Both the position numbers and the translations under genes were made by a program. A stretch of DNA of 64,000 nucleotides from Selenomonadales bacterium (GTDB lineage Bacteria; Bacillota; Negativicutes; Sporomusales; UBA7701). The stretch's first letter is position 1, and each line of letters opens with the position of its first letter. The DNA lies in the NCBI GenBank assembly GCA_029975165.1, contig JARKPR010000088.1, positions 1 through 64,000 on the forward strand, read 5' to 3'. Positions 17,442 through 26,061 of this stretch are shown in pieces. The notes beneath the pieces were generated by a model, which searched no databases, was not told the DNA's origin, and worked only from the letters and a program-made list of their open reading frames with translations.

Positions 17442-19295
17442 CTAAACGAAAAGATCTTTTTTTCCCGCCAATTTGCGGCTATATCCTTCAGAATTATAGG
17501 TGGGAAGTAGGGAGGCAAATGTATTTATTACTTCTTGGGAGTATTGAGCTTTTTTAAATTCGTGCAAGCTTCTATGAAAAAGCTGACTATCAACTGCTCT
17601 CATGTTTGCTATGTATATTTTCTCGTTCTTGGTTGCGGCTATTCCCTCCTCGGCGGTAAGAATTTCCTCGAACAATTTCTCCCCGGGACGCATGCCGGTA
17701 AATTTGATCTGTATTTCTTTTTCCGGGTCCAGACCGGAAAGATAGATTAGGTCACGAGCCAAATCGACGATCTTAACCGGTTCTCCCATGTCCAGCACGA
17801 AAACTTCTCCTCCTGCGGTCAGCGCCCCAGCTTGCAGTACAAGCTGGCTGGCCTCGGGAATGGTCATGAAGTAGCGCTTCATTTCCGGGTGGGTGATCGT
17901 TATTGGGCCGCCTTTGGCGATCTGTTTTTTGAATAACGGGACGACGCTACCGCGACTGCCGAGGACATTGCCGAAGCGGACGGCGGCGTATTTGGTATTG
18001 CTGACGGTGTTGATATCCTGGATTACTAGTTCGGCAATCCTTTTGGTCGCTCCCATTACACTAGTCGGGTTGACGGCTTTATCGGTCGAGATCATGATGA
18101 AGATTTCCGTGCCGATTCGGTCGGCCGCTTCCGCCAGTATTTGCGTTCCAAAGATGTTGTTCTTGACGGCTTCTATCGGTTGTTGTTCCATGAGGGGTAC
18201 ATGTTTGTGCGCGGCGGCGTGAAAAACGACCTGTGGCTTGAATTCGTGAAAAATCGTCTCGATTCTTTGCTTGTCTCTGATGTCAGCGATAACGGGCGTC
18301 ATCTGCAGTTGAGGATAGGCGTCCTTTAAATTCATCTCGATGTCATAGATGCTATTTTCGCCCCTCCCGAGCAGTATCAGTTCCCGGGGCGATATTTTAG
18401 CTATCTGGCGACAAAGTTCGGAGCCGATCGATCCTCCTGCCCCGGTGACAAGCACGCGTTTGTTTCTGAGGTACTGGGTTATTTCTTCCATATCGAGTTG
18501 GACAGGATCGCGCCGCAACAGGTCTTCCAGGGAGATTTCCCGCACTTGTTGCAGTGTGACCTTGCCGTCGATCAGTTCGTCTAGGCTGGGGAGGATTTTG
18601 ACTTTGCAGCCTGTTGCCTTGCATTCGCGGATGATTTCGCGCAGTATGATGCCGCTGACCGACGGCATGGCGATGATGATTTCATCGGCCCGCTGTTTTT
18701 TCACCGTGGCCGCTAATTCTTGTCGCGTGCCCAGCACCTTTGTCCCGAACAGCCGCTGGTTGTTTTTGTATTCCGAGTCGTCAATGAAACCGACGATTTT
18801 TTTCGTCGCGTATTGGCCTTGGATTATTTCTCTGGCGATCATCGCCCCGGCGTCGCCGGCGCCGACGATTAGGACGTTTGCTGACGGGGTGTTCAGTCTT
18901 TGCTGGCGGAAATAGTGAACGATCCGCACAAAAAAGCGCGTCAAACCGATGAACAGGATGGTAAAGAACCAGCTCAGCAGGTGGACGCTCCGCGGCACGC
19001 CGTCGGCCAAGAAAAATGTATAGGCGAAGATGATGGCGGAGCTTGCCGACACTGCCCCGATTATGGCGATGGCTTCGTTGATGCTCGCGTACCGCCATAG
19101 CCGGTTGTATAATCCGAATAGGTAAAATGTGCCAAGGCGGATTGCCACGATCGGCAGGATGATGGCGAGAACAGTGTCATAATACGGGCTCTCGGTAACG
19201 CCTTCCAGCCTTATGTACAGCGCCAGCAAGGGAGTGACCCCGACCACGAGAGTGTCGGCTATGACCAGGGTAAGTATCTTGTGCATTTGACGCAT
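17442..19295 (-). CDS. Membrane-bound UDP-GlcNAc 4,6-dehydratase (PglF/WbpM/CapD-like)
   Basis: The 617-aa protein has four N-terminal membrane helices (about 5-120), a CoA-binding/Rossmann domain with NVLIVGAGDAGAMIAREI near 140, and a C-terminal SDR domain with VLVTGAGGSIGSELCRQI near 283 and ISTDKAVNPTSVMGATKRIA. In that last motif Met replaces the usual Tyr, as in the WbpM/PglF Ser-Met-Lys triad. It makes UDP-4-keto-6-deoxy-GlcNAc, the precursor of QuiNAc, bacillosamine or FucNAc. It is GC-rich like the core genes below it, but it heads the O-antigen region after a terminator. Confidence 0.9.
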   Translation of the reverse strand: MRQMHKILTLVIADTLVVGVTPLLALYIRLEGVTESPYYDTVLAIILPIVAIRLGTFYLFGLYNRLWRYASINEAIAIIGAVSASSAIIFAYTFFLADGVPRSVHLLSWFFTILFIGLTRFFVRIVHYFRQQRLNTPSANVLIVGAGDAGAMIAREIIQGQYATKKIVGFIDDSEYKNNQRLFGTKVLGTRQELAATVKKQRADEIIIAMPSVSGIILREIIRECKATGCKVKILPSLDELIDGKVTLQQVREISLEDLLRRDPVQLDMEEITQYLRNKRVLVTGAGGSIGSELCRQIAKISPRELILLGRGENSIYDIEMNLKDAYPQLQMTPVIADIRDKQRIETIFHEFKPQVVFHAAAHKHVPLMEQQPIEAVKNNIFGTQILAEAADRIGTEIFIMISTDKAVNPTSVMGATKRIAELVIQDINTVSNTKYAAVRFGNVLGSRGSVVPLFKKQIAKGGPITITHPEMKRYFMTIPEASQLVLQAGALTAGGEVFVLDMGEPVKIVDLARDLIYLSGLDPEKEIQIKFTGMRPGEKLFEEILTAEEGIAATKNEKIYIANMRAVDSQLFHRSLHEFKKAQYSQEVINTFASLLPTYNSEGYSRKLAGKKDLFV

Positions 19296-19342
19296 AATCG
19301 CACTTCCGCGTATAGAATAATAATAACGTTATTTTATTCGAC

Positions 19343-19366
19343 GAAAAAATCCGGCACCCTGCCGGC
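19343..19366 (-). terminator. Rho-independent terminator after the LPS core operon
   Basis: On the minus strand, CCGGCA GGG TGCCGG forms a 6-bp GC stem with a 3-nt loop followed by A and six T residues. It lies 44 nt after the stop of the O-antigen ligase gene and before the start of the membrane dehydratase gene, separating the core operon from the O-antigen transcription unit. Confidence 0.85.
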
Positions 19367-19409
19367 TTTGTCATTTGCTGCGTTCCATTTAATGGGCTAT
19401 TTAGCAATG

Positions 19410-20588
19410 TCACGCATCGTTTTCCAGTTTGTATCCTTTGTAGCACAAGCCGCATACGAACCAGTACGTGTACATGATCGAGGAAATTATGAACGTATAG
19501 TCGAACAGTCCGTGAAACAGGAATGCTGTTGTGCTGAGCAACGCAATGGCGCCGAATCGCCGCGAACGGTCGTCTTTCCGTTGACGCCAGGCTGTAACCA
19601 ATATCGTGGCGAATAGACCGCAGAATCCCACCAAGCCCACGATACCGTTTTCCGCCAATATTTGCAGGATGTTGTTGTGGATGTGATGACCGTAGCGGGG
19701 AAGTTTGCTAATTTCGTCCGGTGTTAAATGTCTGAGCCGGTTGGCAGGCATACAGCCTAACCCGACGCCGAAGACCGGGTGCTCTTTAAACACTTCCCAG
19801 CCGTGTCGCCAGGCCGCGAATCGGTCCATGGTGGAGACGTTGGATTCTGACATGTCGGTTATCAGTGCGAAGCGCTTGTTGATCACCGGGTTGCTGAAGA
19901 TGAGCGCTCCCGCGCTCACCACGATGATAAGCAGGGTAACGATGACTTTTTTATTCTTGAGGCCGAAAAGGCCGACGAATAGGCCGAAGCTGAGCAGTAC
20001 GCCCAGCCAAACCGAGCGCGTGCCATTATACAGCATGGCCAGGCTGGCCGCTGCCAGGGCCAGGAGGTATGGGGCTTTGCGGCGCAGGCTTGTCTGGGGA
20101 GAGAAACCGTGGACAAGCATGATCGGGACGAGCACGCCCAGTATGCCCGCAAAGTCCATGATACCTACGAAGCTTTTTGCCCTGAGTATGCCGGTCAAGC
20201 CCTGCCAGATGGCTATCGACGAGCCGAGCAGCAATGAAAGGGCCAACATCCAGATGACTTTGTCGATGTCGTTTCTCGTTTTGAGAAATACATAGGCAAA
20301 TAAGAGCGGTGATATTTTGAGGGCGGTCCACAGCAGTACTTCGCCGCTTCTAAGCGGGTCGGCGCCAAGCAGGCCGGAAACGACCAGGGTTATGAAAAAG
20401 ATTATCAGTGCTTTGCCGAGATTCTTTTCCGGGACAAGAGGAAACGGCTGGCGGATGTAGCGTATGATGACCATTACCATAAGAAGTGCTACCGTTATGT
20501 TGATACCGGCCCGTGATATCCCTACGGCGGCGGCGAAGGCGAACAGCAGGTATTTGATGCATGAATCCCAGGCCGCAATGGTGAACAT
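19410..20588 (-). CDS. waaL: O-antigen ligase (WaaL/Wzy_C family)
   Basis: The protein of about 392 aa has roughly ten membrane segments and a large periplasmic loop containing VFGVGLGCMPANRLRH and YGHHIHNNILQILAENG. The H...HN arrangement is the signature of the O-antigen ligase/polymerase domain. It would transfer finished O-chains from undecaprenyl diphosphate to the lipid A-core. I place the start at 20588: the ATG follows GGGGGAG at about 6 nt and begins a hydrophobic helix. A longer frame to 20741 adds only a basic, unconserved-looking leader. Last gene of the core operon. Confidence 0.85.
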   Translation of the reverse strand: MFTIAAWDSCIKYLLFAFAAAVGISRAGINITVALLMVMVIIRYIRQPFPLVPEKNLGKALIIFFITLVVSGLLGADPLRSGEVLLWTALKISPLLFAYVFLKTRNDIDKVIWMLALSLLLGSSIAIWQGLTGILRAKSFVGIMDFAGILGVLVPIMLVHGFSPQTSLRRKAPYLLALAAASLAMLYNGTRSVWLGVLLSFGLFVGLFGLKNKKVIVTLLIIVVSAGALIFSNPVINKRFALITDMSESNVSTMDRFAAWRHGWEVFKEHPVFGVGLGCMPANRLRHLTPDEISKLPRYGHHIHNNILQILAENGIVGLVGFCGLFATILVTAWRQRKDDRSRRFGAIALLSTTAFLFHGLFDYTFIISSIMYTYWFVCGLCYKGYKLENDA

Positions 20589-20722
20589 TTTTACTCCCCC
20601 CAAAATAGACCCTCCCGCCCGGAGAGTCTTCAGCGGTTTATATGCGTTTAGGGTCCGAATACATGTGGCCCCGGCAGGTAGAAAACGTGTGTGCCTTTGG
20701 CGGGATGTCTTTAGGGAGATCA

Positions 20723-21805
20723 TTACGCGTCCGGCTGCCAAACCCTCGGCCCATCATGACCGCGTTCGTAGGACTTCCCTTCGATGACAGCTAGGACTTT
20801 TTCCTGGAAAAGCTCCGGGGTGATGACTTTCATGCAGGTATGATGGTCGCAGGTGTGCTCGCCGCAGGGATGGCATTCTACCGGGCTTTGGATGACGATG
20901 CTGCGCTCGTCGTAGGGGTAGAATCCCGGGACAGGAGACGAGCCGTAGGGCGCGACCACCGGCGTGCCTACGGCTATCGCCACGTGCATGGGGCCGGAAT
21001 CGTTGGTAGCCAGCACCTTGCACTTTTTGAGCATGGTCGCCAGCTCCATCAGCGTTACTTTGCCGGTGAACACCGCCAGCCACGGGTTGTCCTTTTCAGC
21101 CATCAGGTCAAGCGTCTCCTCGACTAGCCCGACATCCATCGGCCCGCCGAAGAAGGCGATGCCATAGCCCTGCGCCAGTAGCTGGTCGGCCATGGCTGCG
21201 TAGTACTCTTTGGGCCAGCGCTTGGTGGGCCAGCTGGCGCCGGTGTTGAAACCGACGACCGTAAGATTTTCGTCGGGGAAGGCCTGGTGCCAGCGCTCCA
21301 GCGCCTTTTCCTCTACCGCTGGGTCGAGCCACATCTCAATACCCCGGTCGTCCAGCTCGGTTAAGCCTAAGCCTTGCCGCAGAACGTCGAAATGCGAGTG
21401 GACTTGATGTTTCACCGCCTTGAGATTGGGCATGACTTGGTCGAAGAGAAGGTGCGGCCCCCAGGTGGCGTAGCCGATAATCCGCCCCGCGCCGCTCAGG
21501 GCGGCGATGAACGACGCCCGCTCGTTGCGGTGGAGGTTGATGACCAAGTCGTATCTTTCGGCCCGGATTTCGCCGATGAATTTTAGGTAATTCCACAGAC
21601 GGTCGTGATATCCCTTTTTGTCGATCGCCCAAAGATGATCGATGTTTTTGTTGAGTCGTACCAGGTCGCTCAGCTTGGCGTCGGCGATAAGGTCGACGTG
21701 GCTCAGAGGGAAGGCGCAGCGCAGCGCCCTCAGGACGGGCGTCACGAGCAGCAGGTCGCCGACGTGCATCAGGTTTATCACAAGAATTTTTTTATATTGA
21801 CTCAT
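20723..21805 (-). CDS. GT9 lipopolysaccharide heptosyltransferase
   Basis: The 360-aa GT-B protein of family 9 has the opening ILVINLMHVGDLLLVTPVL. The donor-binding region includes NTGASWPTKRWP, and the ADP-heptose signature NDSGPMHVAIAVGTPVV lies near residue 265. A Cys-rich tail (ECHPCGEHTCDHHTCM) is usual in Negativicute and delta-proteobacterial members. It adds a heptose from ADP-heptose to the inner core on the cytoplasmic side. Three GT9 paralogues lie in this operon, so exact linkages cannot be assigned. The start follows GAGGTGA. Confidence 0.87.
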   Translation of the reverse strand: MSQYKKILVINLMHVGDLLLVTPVLRALRCAFPLSHVDLIADAKLSDLVRLNKNIDHLWAIDKKGYHDRLWNYLKFIGEIRAERYDLVINLHRNERASFIAALSGAGRIIGYATWGPHLLFDQVMPNLKAVKHQVHSHFDVLRQGLGLTELDDRGIEMWLDPAVEEKALERWHQAFPDENLTVVGFNTGASWPTKRWPKEYYAAMADQLLAQGYGIAFFGGPMDVGLVEETLDLMAEKDNPWLAVFTGKVTLMELATMLKKCKVLATNDSGPMHVAIAVGTPVVAPYGSSPVPGFYPYDERSIVIQSPVECHPCGEHTCDHHTCMKVITPELFQEKVLAVIEGKSYERGHDGPRVWQPDA

Positions 21806-21814
21806 CCGATCACC

Positions 21815-22351
21815 TCATTCCACCTGCGCCGGCAGCCGGGCGACGAAGTCGTCCAGCCGCTCGCTGCCGTCGAATAAAAACCCGAGGATTCCCGCTGCCG
21901 CCGCCGCTGCCAGGTCGGATTCCCTGTCGCCGACGAGGAAGGATCGCGCCTGGTCGATGTCCCACTCGGCGAACGCGGCGAGGATGAGGCCGGGCAAGGG
22001 TTTGCGGCATTGGCAGGCGATGCTGTATTGTGGGGCCGTGCCTTCGCTGTAGTGGGGACAGTAGTAGAATTTGTCGATCCGGGCGCCGTGCTTGGCGAGT
22101 TCGCCGTTCATCCAGGCGTGCAGGCGGACGACATCGTCTTCGCTGTAGTAGCCGCGGGCAACGCCGCTCTGGTTGGTGACGACGAACACGCGGTAGCCTC
22201 GATCGTTGAGGTTCTTTACCGCTTCGATGGCCCCTGGCATCCACTCGCAGTCTTCCGGCCGGTAGAGGTACCCTTTGTCGCGGTTGAGCACGCCGTCGCG
22301 GTCGAAGAAGGCGGCCGGCGGCGGCGATGGGTTACGAGAGGTAGCCGTCAT
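21815..22351 (-). CDS. gmhB: D-glycero-beta-D-manno-heptose 1,7-bisphosphate 7-phosphatase
   Basis: The 178-aa HAD phosphatase has the nucleophile motif FFDRDGVLNRD (Asp19/Asp21), VVTNQSG, and the GmhB zinc-binding cluster CPH...CQCRKP. The late acidic motif is VGDRESDL. It removes the 7-phosphate in the ADP-heptose route. It overlaps hldD by 20 nt and precedes a GT9 gene by 9 nt. The N-terminal dozen residues are Pro/Ser-rich and no clear ribosome binding site is visible, so the start is uncertain. Confidence 0.92.
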   Translation of the reverse strand: MTATSRNPSPPPAAFFDRDGVLNRDKGYLYRPEDCEWMPGAIEAVKNLNDRGYRVFVVTNQSGVARGYYSEDDVVRLHAWMNGELAKHGARIDKFYYCPHYSEGTAPQYSIACQCRKPLPGLILAAFAEWDIDQARSFLVGDRESDLAAAAAAGILGFLFDGSERLDDFVARLPAQVE

Positions 22352-23297
22352 GGTCTTGGAGGTGCCTGTAGTAGTCGGCTACGGCGGCCGTGAGATCGGT
22401 GAACGGGCGCGTGTAGCCGGCGGCTTTTAGCTGCGCGAGGTCGGCTTCGGTGAAGTTTTGGTATTTGCCTTTGAGGGCGTCCGGGAAGTCGATGTATTCG
22501 ATCCGCCCGCTGCCTAAGGCTTTGATGGCGGCGGTGGCGACGGCGTTGAAGGTGTTGGCCCGGCCGGTGCCGCAGTTGAAGATGCCGCTTTGGGCGGGGT
22601 TGTCCCAGAAGAAGAGGTTGACGTCGACGACGTCTTTGACGTAGACGAAGTCCCGCCGCTGCTCGCCGTTGCCGTAGCCATCGGTGCCTTTGAACAGCCG
22701 GACGACGCCGCTGTCCTTCAACTGGTGGAAAAAGTGGTAGGCTACCGAGGCCATGCGGCCTTTGTGGTTCTCCTGCGGCCCGAAGACATTGAAGTAGCGC
22801 AGGCCGACGATCTGGGCCGCCGCGGTCGGCAGGATGCGGCGAACGTAGCGGTCGAACTGCAGCTTGGAGAAGGCGTAGACGTTGAGCGCCCATTCGCAGG
22901 CCGGGTTTTCGCTGAAGCCGCCGGCACCGCTGCCGTACACCGACGCCGAGGAGGCATAAATGAAAGGGAGCCGCCGCCGCTGGCAGAAGTGGAGCAGTTC
23001 TTTGCTGTAGGCGTAGTTGGTGTCCAGCATGTATTTGCCGTTGTGCTCCATGGTGTCGGAGCAGGCGCCGTCGTGGAAGACGGCCTCGATGAGCTCGCCG
23101 TCGTATTTGCCGGCGATCAGCGCCGCCATAAAGTCGTCCTTGTCGAGGTAGTCTTTGATGTCGAGCGCCAGCAGGTTTTTGAACTTGTCGCCCTTGCTGA
23201 GGTCGTCGACGACAAGGATGTCGCCCCGCCCCCGGCCGTTGAGGCCTCTTACGAGGTTGCTGCCGATGAAGCCGGCGCCGCCCGTTACGATGATCAC
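22332..23297 (-). CDS. hldD: ADP-L-glycero-D-manno-heptose 6-epimerase
   Basis: The 321-aa SDR converts ADP-D-glycero- to ADP-L-glycero-D-manno-heptose. It shows VTGGAGFIGSNLVRGLN at the N terminus, the family-specific DDLSKGDKFKNLL and HDGACSDTME, and the catalytic YAFSK (Tyr-xxx-Lys) around residue 140. Length matches E. coli HldD (310 aa). Its ATG overlaps the stop of the heptose kinase gene by 4 nt. Confidence 0.95.
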   Translation of the reverse strand: MIIVTGGAGFIGSNLVRGLNGRGRGDILVVDDLSKGDKFKNLLALDIKDYLDKDDFMAALIAGKYDGELIEAVFHDGACSDTMEHNGKYMLDTNYAYSKELLHFCQRRRLPFIYASSASVYGSGAGGFSENPACEWALNVYAFSKLQFDRYVRRILPTAAAQIVGLRYFNVFGPQENHKGRMASVAYHFFHQLKDSGVVRLFKGTDGYGNGEQRRDFVYVKDVVDVNLFFWDNPAQSGIFNCGTGRANTFNAVATAAIKALGSGRIEYIDFPDALKGKYQNFTEADLAQLKAAGYTRPFTDLTAAVADYYRHLQDHDGYLS

Positions 23298-24316
23298 GCT
23301 TGCTGCCCCCTTTGGCTGTCGTTCGCTTCGCGGTCGACGGCCGCTATCAGTTCGTCCCGCTTTACGGCGTAGGTGCCCAGTTTGCCGACGACGATGCCGG
23401 CAGCCAGATTGGCGAGGCGGGCGGCGTCGGTCAGCCCGACGCCGGCGGCGAGGGCCGCCGCCAGTACCGCGGCCACCGTGTCGCCGGCGCCGGAGACGTC
23501 GAATACTTCCTGGGCGGTGGTGGATATGTGCACATCTTTGTCATCGCCGAGGATGCTGAGACCTTTTTCCGAGCGGGTGACGACGATGGTGGCGATGTTG
23601 TACCGCTTCCTGACTTTATCGGCCAGGGCCTTGACCGTCTTATCGTTGTTGACGGCCTCCGCCCGGGCCGCTTCGCCCAGTTCTTTGAGGTTGGGCGTGA
23701 TGTATGGCGCGCCGGCGTATTTCCGCCAGTCGGAGCCTTTGGGGTCGATGACGAGCGGCACGCCGGCGGCGGCGCATTCCTTGACCGTATGCTGGCAGAG
23801 CCGCGGGGTGCAGAGGCCTTTGGCGTAGTCGGACAGGACGACGGCCCGGACCTGGCCGGACCTGACGGCCTGGCTGATATAGTTTTTCAGGCCGGTCCCG
23901 GCCTTGCCGCCGAGCGGTCGGCTGTCTTCGAAATCGAGCCGCAGCATCTGCTGGTGGCCGCCCAGCACTCTGAGCTTGGTGGTGGTGGGCCGCCCGTCGG
24001 CGAACAGGCCGCCGCCGTCGATACCGGCGTCGGCCAGCAGCTTATCCAGCCGCTGCCGGCCTTCGTCCTCGCCGACAATGCCGGCAAGCAGGACCCGGCA
24101 GCCGAGACTGGCGAGGTTATTGGCCACGTTGCCGGCGCCGCCGAGGGTGGCGTGCTCGTGGGTGACGCGGGTGACCGGCACGGGCGCCTCGGGCGAGATG
24201 CGCTTGACTTCGCCGAAGTAGTAGCGGTCGAGCATGACGTCGCCGATGACGAGGACGGCGATGTCGCCGATGCGTTTTTGCAGCAGTTCCCGTATCTTGC
24301 CACTATCGTTAAACAC
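23294..24316 (-). CDS. hldA: D-glycero-beta-D-manno-heptose-7-phosphate kinase (HldE kinase domain)
   Basis: The protein, about 340 aa, is a PfkB-family kinase equal to the N-terminal half of HldE: VLVIGDVMLDRYYFGEV, RISPEAPVPV, GGAGNVANNLASLG and the anion-hole motif DVSGAGDTVAAVLA. It makes the 1,7-bisphosphate that GmhB then dephosphorylates. I place the start at GTG 24316, where GAGGAG lies upstream. The longer frame to 24415 adds a low-quality Arg/His/Pro leader inside gmhA. It closely matches canonical HldE, unlike the second kinase at 30466. Confidence 0.9.
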   Translation of the reverse strand: MFNDSGKIRELLQKRIGDIAVLVIGDVMLDRYYFGEVKRISPEAPVPVTRVTHEHATLGGAGNVANNLASLGCRVLLAGIVGEDEGRQRLDKLLADAGIDGGGLFADGRPTTTKLRVLGGHQQMLRLDFEDSRPLGGKAGTGLKNYISQAVRSGQVRAVVLSDYAKGLCTPRLCQHTVKECAAAGVPLVIDPKGSDWRKYAGAPYITPNLKELGEAARAEAVNNDKTVKALADKVRKRYNIATIVVTRSEKGLSILGDDKDVHISTTAQEVFDVSGAGDTVAAVLAAALAAGVGLTDAARLANLAAGIVVGKLGTYAVKRDELIAAVDREANDSQRGQQA

Positions 24317-24321
24317 TGCCT

Positions 24322-24897
24322 CTACTCCTCGTCGACAAGCTGACAGACTATGTGGCCGATCAGGATATGGGCTTCCTGGATGCGGGCCGTGACGTCGGCG
24401 GGCACCTTGATGCACAGGTCGCAGACAGCGGCCATCTTACCGCCGCTGCGGCCGGTGAGTCCGACGGCGACCGCGCCGCAGGCTTTGGCCGCCTGCAGGG
24501 CTTTGAGGACGTTGGGGCTGTTGCCGGAGGTCGAAAAGCCGACGACGACGTCGCCCGCCCTGGCCAGCGCCTCGACCTGGCGGGCGAACACGGCGTCGAA
24601 GCCGTAGTCGTTGCCGACAGCCGTGAGGATGGAGGTGTCGGTGGTGAGGGCGACGGCAGGCAGGCCGCGGCGCTCCTTCTGGAAGCGGCCGACGAATTCG
24701 GCGGCCAGGTGCTGGCTGTCGGCGGCGCTGCCGCCGTTGCCCATGAAGAAGACGCAGTTGCCGTTCTTCACCGCCCGGGCGAAGATGGCGCCCAGCTTCA
24801 CGATGTCATCGAGCGCGCCGCTGCGCGTGGCGTCGATCGCCTGCTCATGCTCAGCGAAGACCTCTAGGGCTATGGTTTTCATCGCTTTTTCATCCAT
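24322..24897 (-). CDS. gmhA: Sedoheptulose-7-phosphate isomerase
   Basis: The 191-aa SIS-domain protein makes D-glycero-D-manno-heptose 7-phosphate, the first step of ADP-heptose synthesis. It has [34 protein letters not shown] and the second SIS strand [18 protein letters not shown]. The C-terminal [17 protein letters not shown] carries the conserved His. Size matches E. coli GmhA (192 aa). The heptose kinase gene follows after 5 nt. Confidence 0.96.
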   Translation of the reverse strand: MDEKAMKTIALEVFAEHEQAIDATRSGALDDIVKLGAIFARAVKNGNCVFFMGNGGSAADSQHLAAEFVGRFQKERRGLPAVALTTDTSILTAVGNDYGFDAVFARQVEALARAGDVVVGFSTSGNSPNVLKALQAAKACGAVAVGLTGRSGGKMAAVCDLCIKVPADVTARIQEAHILIGHIVCQLVDEE

Positions 24898-24912
24898 TTA
24901 GCATCCCACCGT

Positions 24913-26052
24913 TCACGGCTTTTGCGGAACAAGACAGTCCAGAAAGCACCGCTCCGTCTGATCGAGGGTCTTTTCAATGGTAAATTGTTCGCGGACAATT
25001 TCGCGGCCGGTCGCCCCCAGCCTATGTCCCAGCTCCCGGTCGGCGATCAGCCTTTCCAGAGCCGCCGCCAGCTTTTCCGGCTGGCCGGGCGGCACCAAAA
25101 AGCCGTTGACGTCGTCGCGGACGATCTCGGCCTGCGCGCCTGTGGGGGTGGCGATGACCGGCTTGCCGCAGGCTAACGCCTCGCATAGCACGAGGCCGAA
25201 GGTTTCCGGGGTGATGGAGGGCAGCACCAGGCAATCGAAGGCGGACATAACGTTGGCGATGTCGGCGGTGAAGCCCTGGTGGATGATGTCGCCGCCTCCC
25301 CCCTGCCGCTTGGCCTCTTCCAGAAGGTCGGCCAAGTAGGTGGGGGTGTTGACGTTATTGTCCCCCACCAGGACAACTTTAAAGGCTATTTGCCGGCGCC
25401 TGAGCTCCGCCGCCGTGGCGACCAGGTCGTCCAGCCCTTTTTCGACCGTGATTCGGCCGACATAGCCGATGAGGAATTCGTCGTCGCCGACGCCCCATAG
25501 CTGCCGGTACTTGGCTGCTGCCCCGCCGGCGAGCCGCTCCAGCCTGATGCCCGGGTAGATCACTTTGACCTTGTTCAGGTCGAACCGCGGCGACCGCGAT
25601 AGCAGGATCGCCCGGACGTACTGCGAGACGCAGATGATGGCCGCCAGGCGGTTGTAGAACCAGGTGTGTACGGGGTCGGTCTTGGCCGCCAGCGGGACGT
25701 GCCTGGTGGTGACCACCTTGCCCCGCCCGGCGGCCAGGGCGGCGAAGACCGCCGTCCAGGCGTCGCGGCTGGTGTGGGTGTGGATGATGTCGATGTTTTT
25801 TTTCTTTATCAGGGCGGCCAGGCCGTGGATGGTTTTGGGGTCGGCCGCGCCGGCGATCGGGAATTGGAAGACCTCGCCAACCTGGCAATAGCGCTCGATG
25901 ACGAAGTCGACCGGCCTGGTGGCGAAGATGACCCGGTGGCCGCGCTCTTTCAGGCCGCGGGCCAGGTCGAGGGCGTGCTGTTCGATGCCGCCCCAGGCCT
26001 CGCGGGCGGAGATGAGTTCGATTATGGCTAACGGCGGCAGTTTGTTGTCCAT
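24913..26052 (-). CDS. GT4 glycosyltransferase of the LPS core operon
   Basis: The 379-aa GT-B enzyme has both halves of the GT4 fold. The N-terminal half has GGIEQHALDLARGLKERGH, DIIHTHTSRDAWT and VVTTRHVP. The C-terminal half has IGYVGRITVEKGLDDL and the EX7E motif in SITPETFGLVLCEALACGKP. A UDP- or GDP-sugar donor is likely. It probably adds an outer-core sugar after the heptoses, based on position only. It precedes gmhA by 15 nt. Confidence 0.85.
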   Translation of the reverse strand: MDNKLPPLAIIELISAREAWGGIEQHALDLARGLKERGHRVIFATRPVDFVIERYCQVGEVFQFPIAGAADPKTIHGLAALIKKKNIDIIHTHTSRDAWTAVFAALAAGRGKVVTTRHVPLAAKTDPVHTWFYNRLAAIICVSQYVRAILLSRSPRFDLNKVKVIYPGIRLERLAGGAAAKYRQLWGVGDDEFLIGYVGRITVEKGLDDLVATAAELRRRQIAFKVVLVGDNNVNTPTYLADLLEEAKRQGGGGDIIHQGFTADIANVMSAFDCLVLPSITPETFGLVLCEALACGKPVIATPTGAQAEIVRDDVNGFLVPPGQPEKLAAALERLIADRELGHRLGATGREIVREQFTIEKTLDQTERCFLDCLVPQKP

Positions 26053-26061
26053 CGTCGCTTG

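Noticed and set aside
22590-23372. Long plus-strand ORFs (for example 260 aa here, 347 aa at 23300, 628 aa at 56057, 639 aa at 60872) opposite core and lipid A genes
   Set aside because: They are antisense frames of high-GC coding regions. The minus strand encodes clearly recognisable enzymes (HldD, HldA, KdsD/KdsA, MsbA), and the plus frames have Val/Gly/Asp/Ala-rich, motif-free translations.
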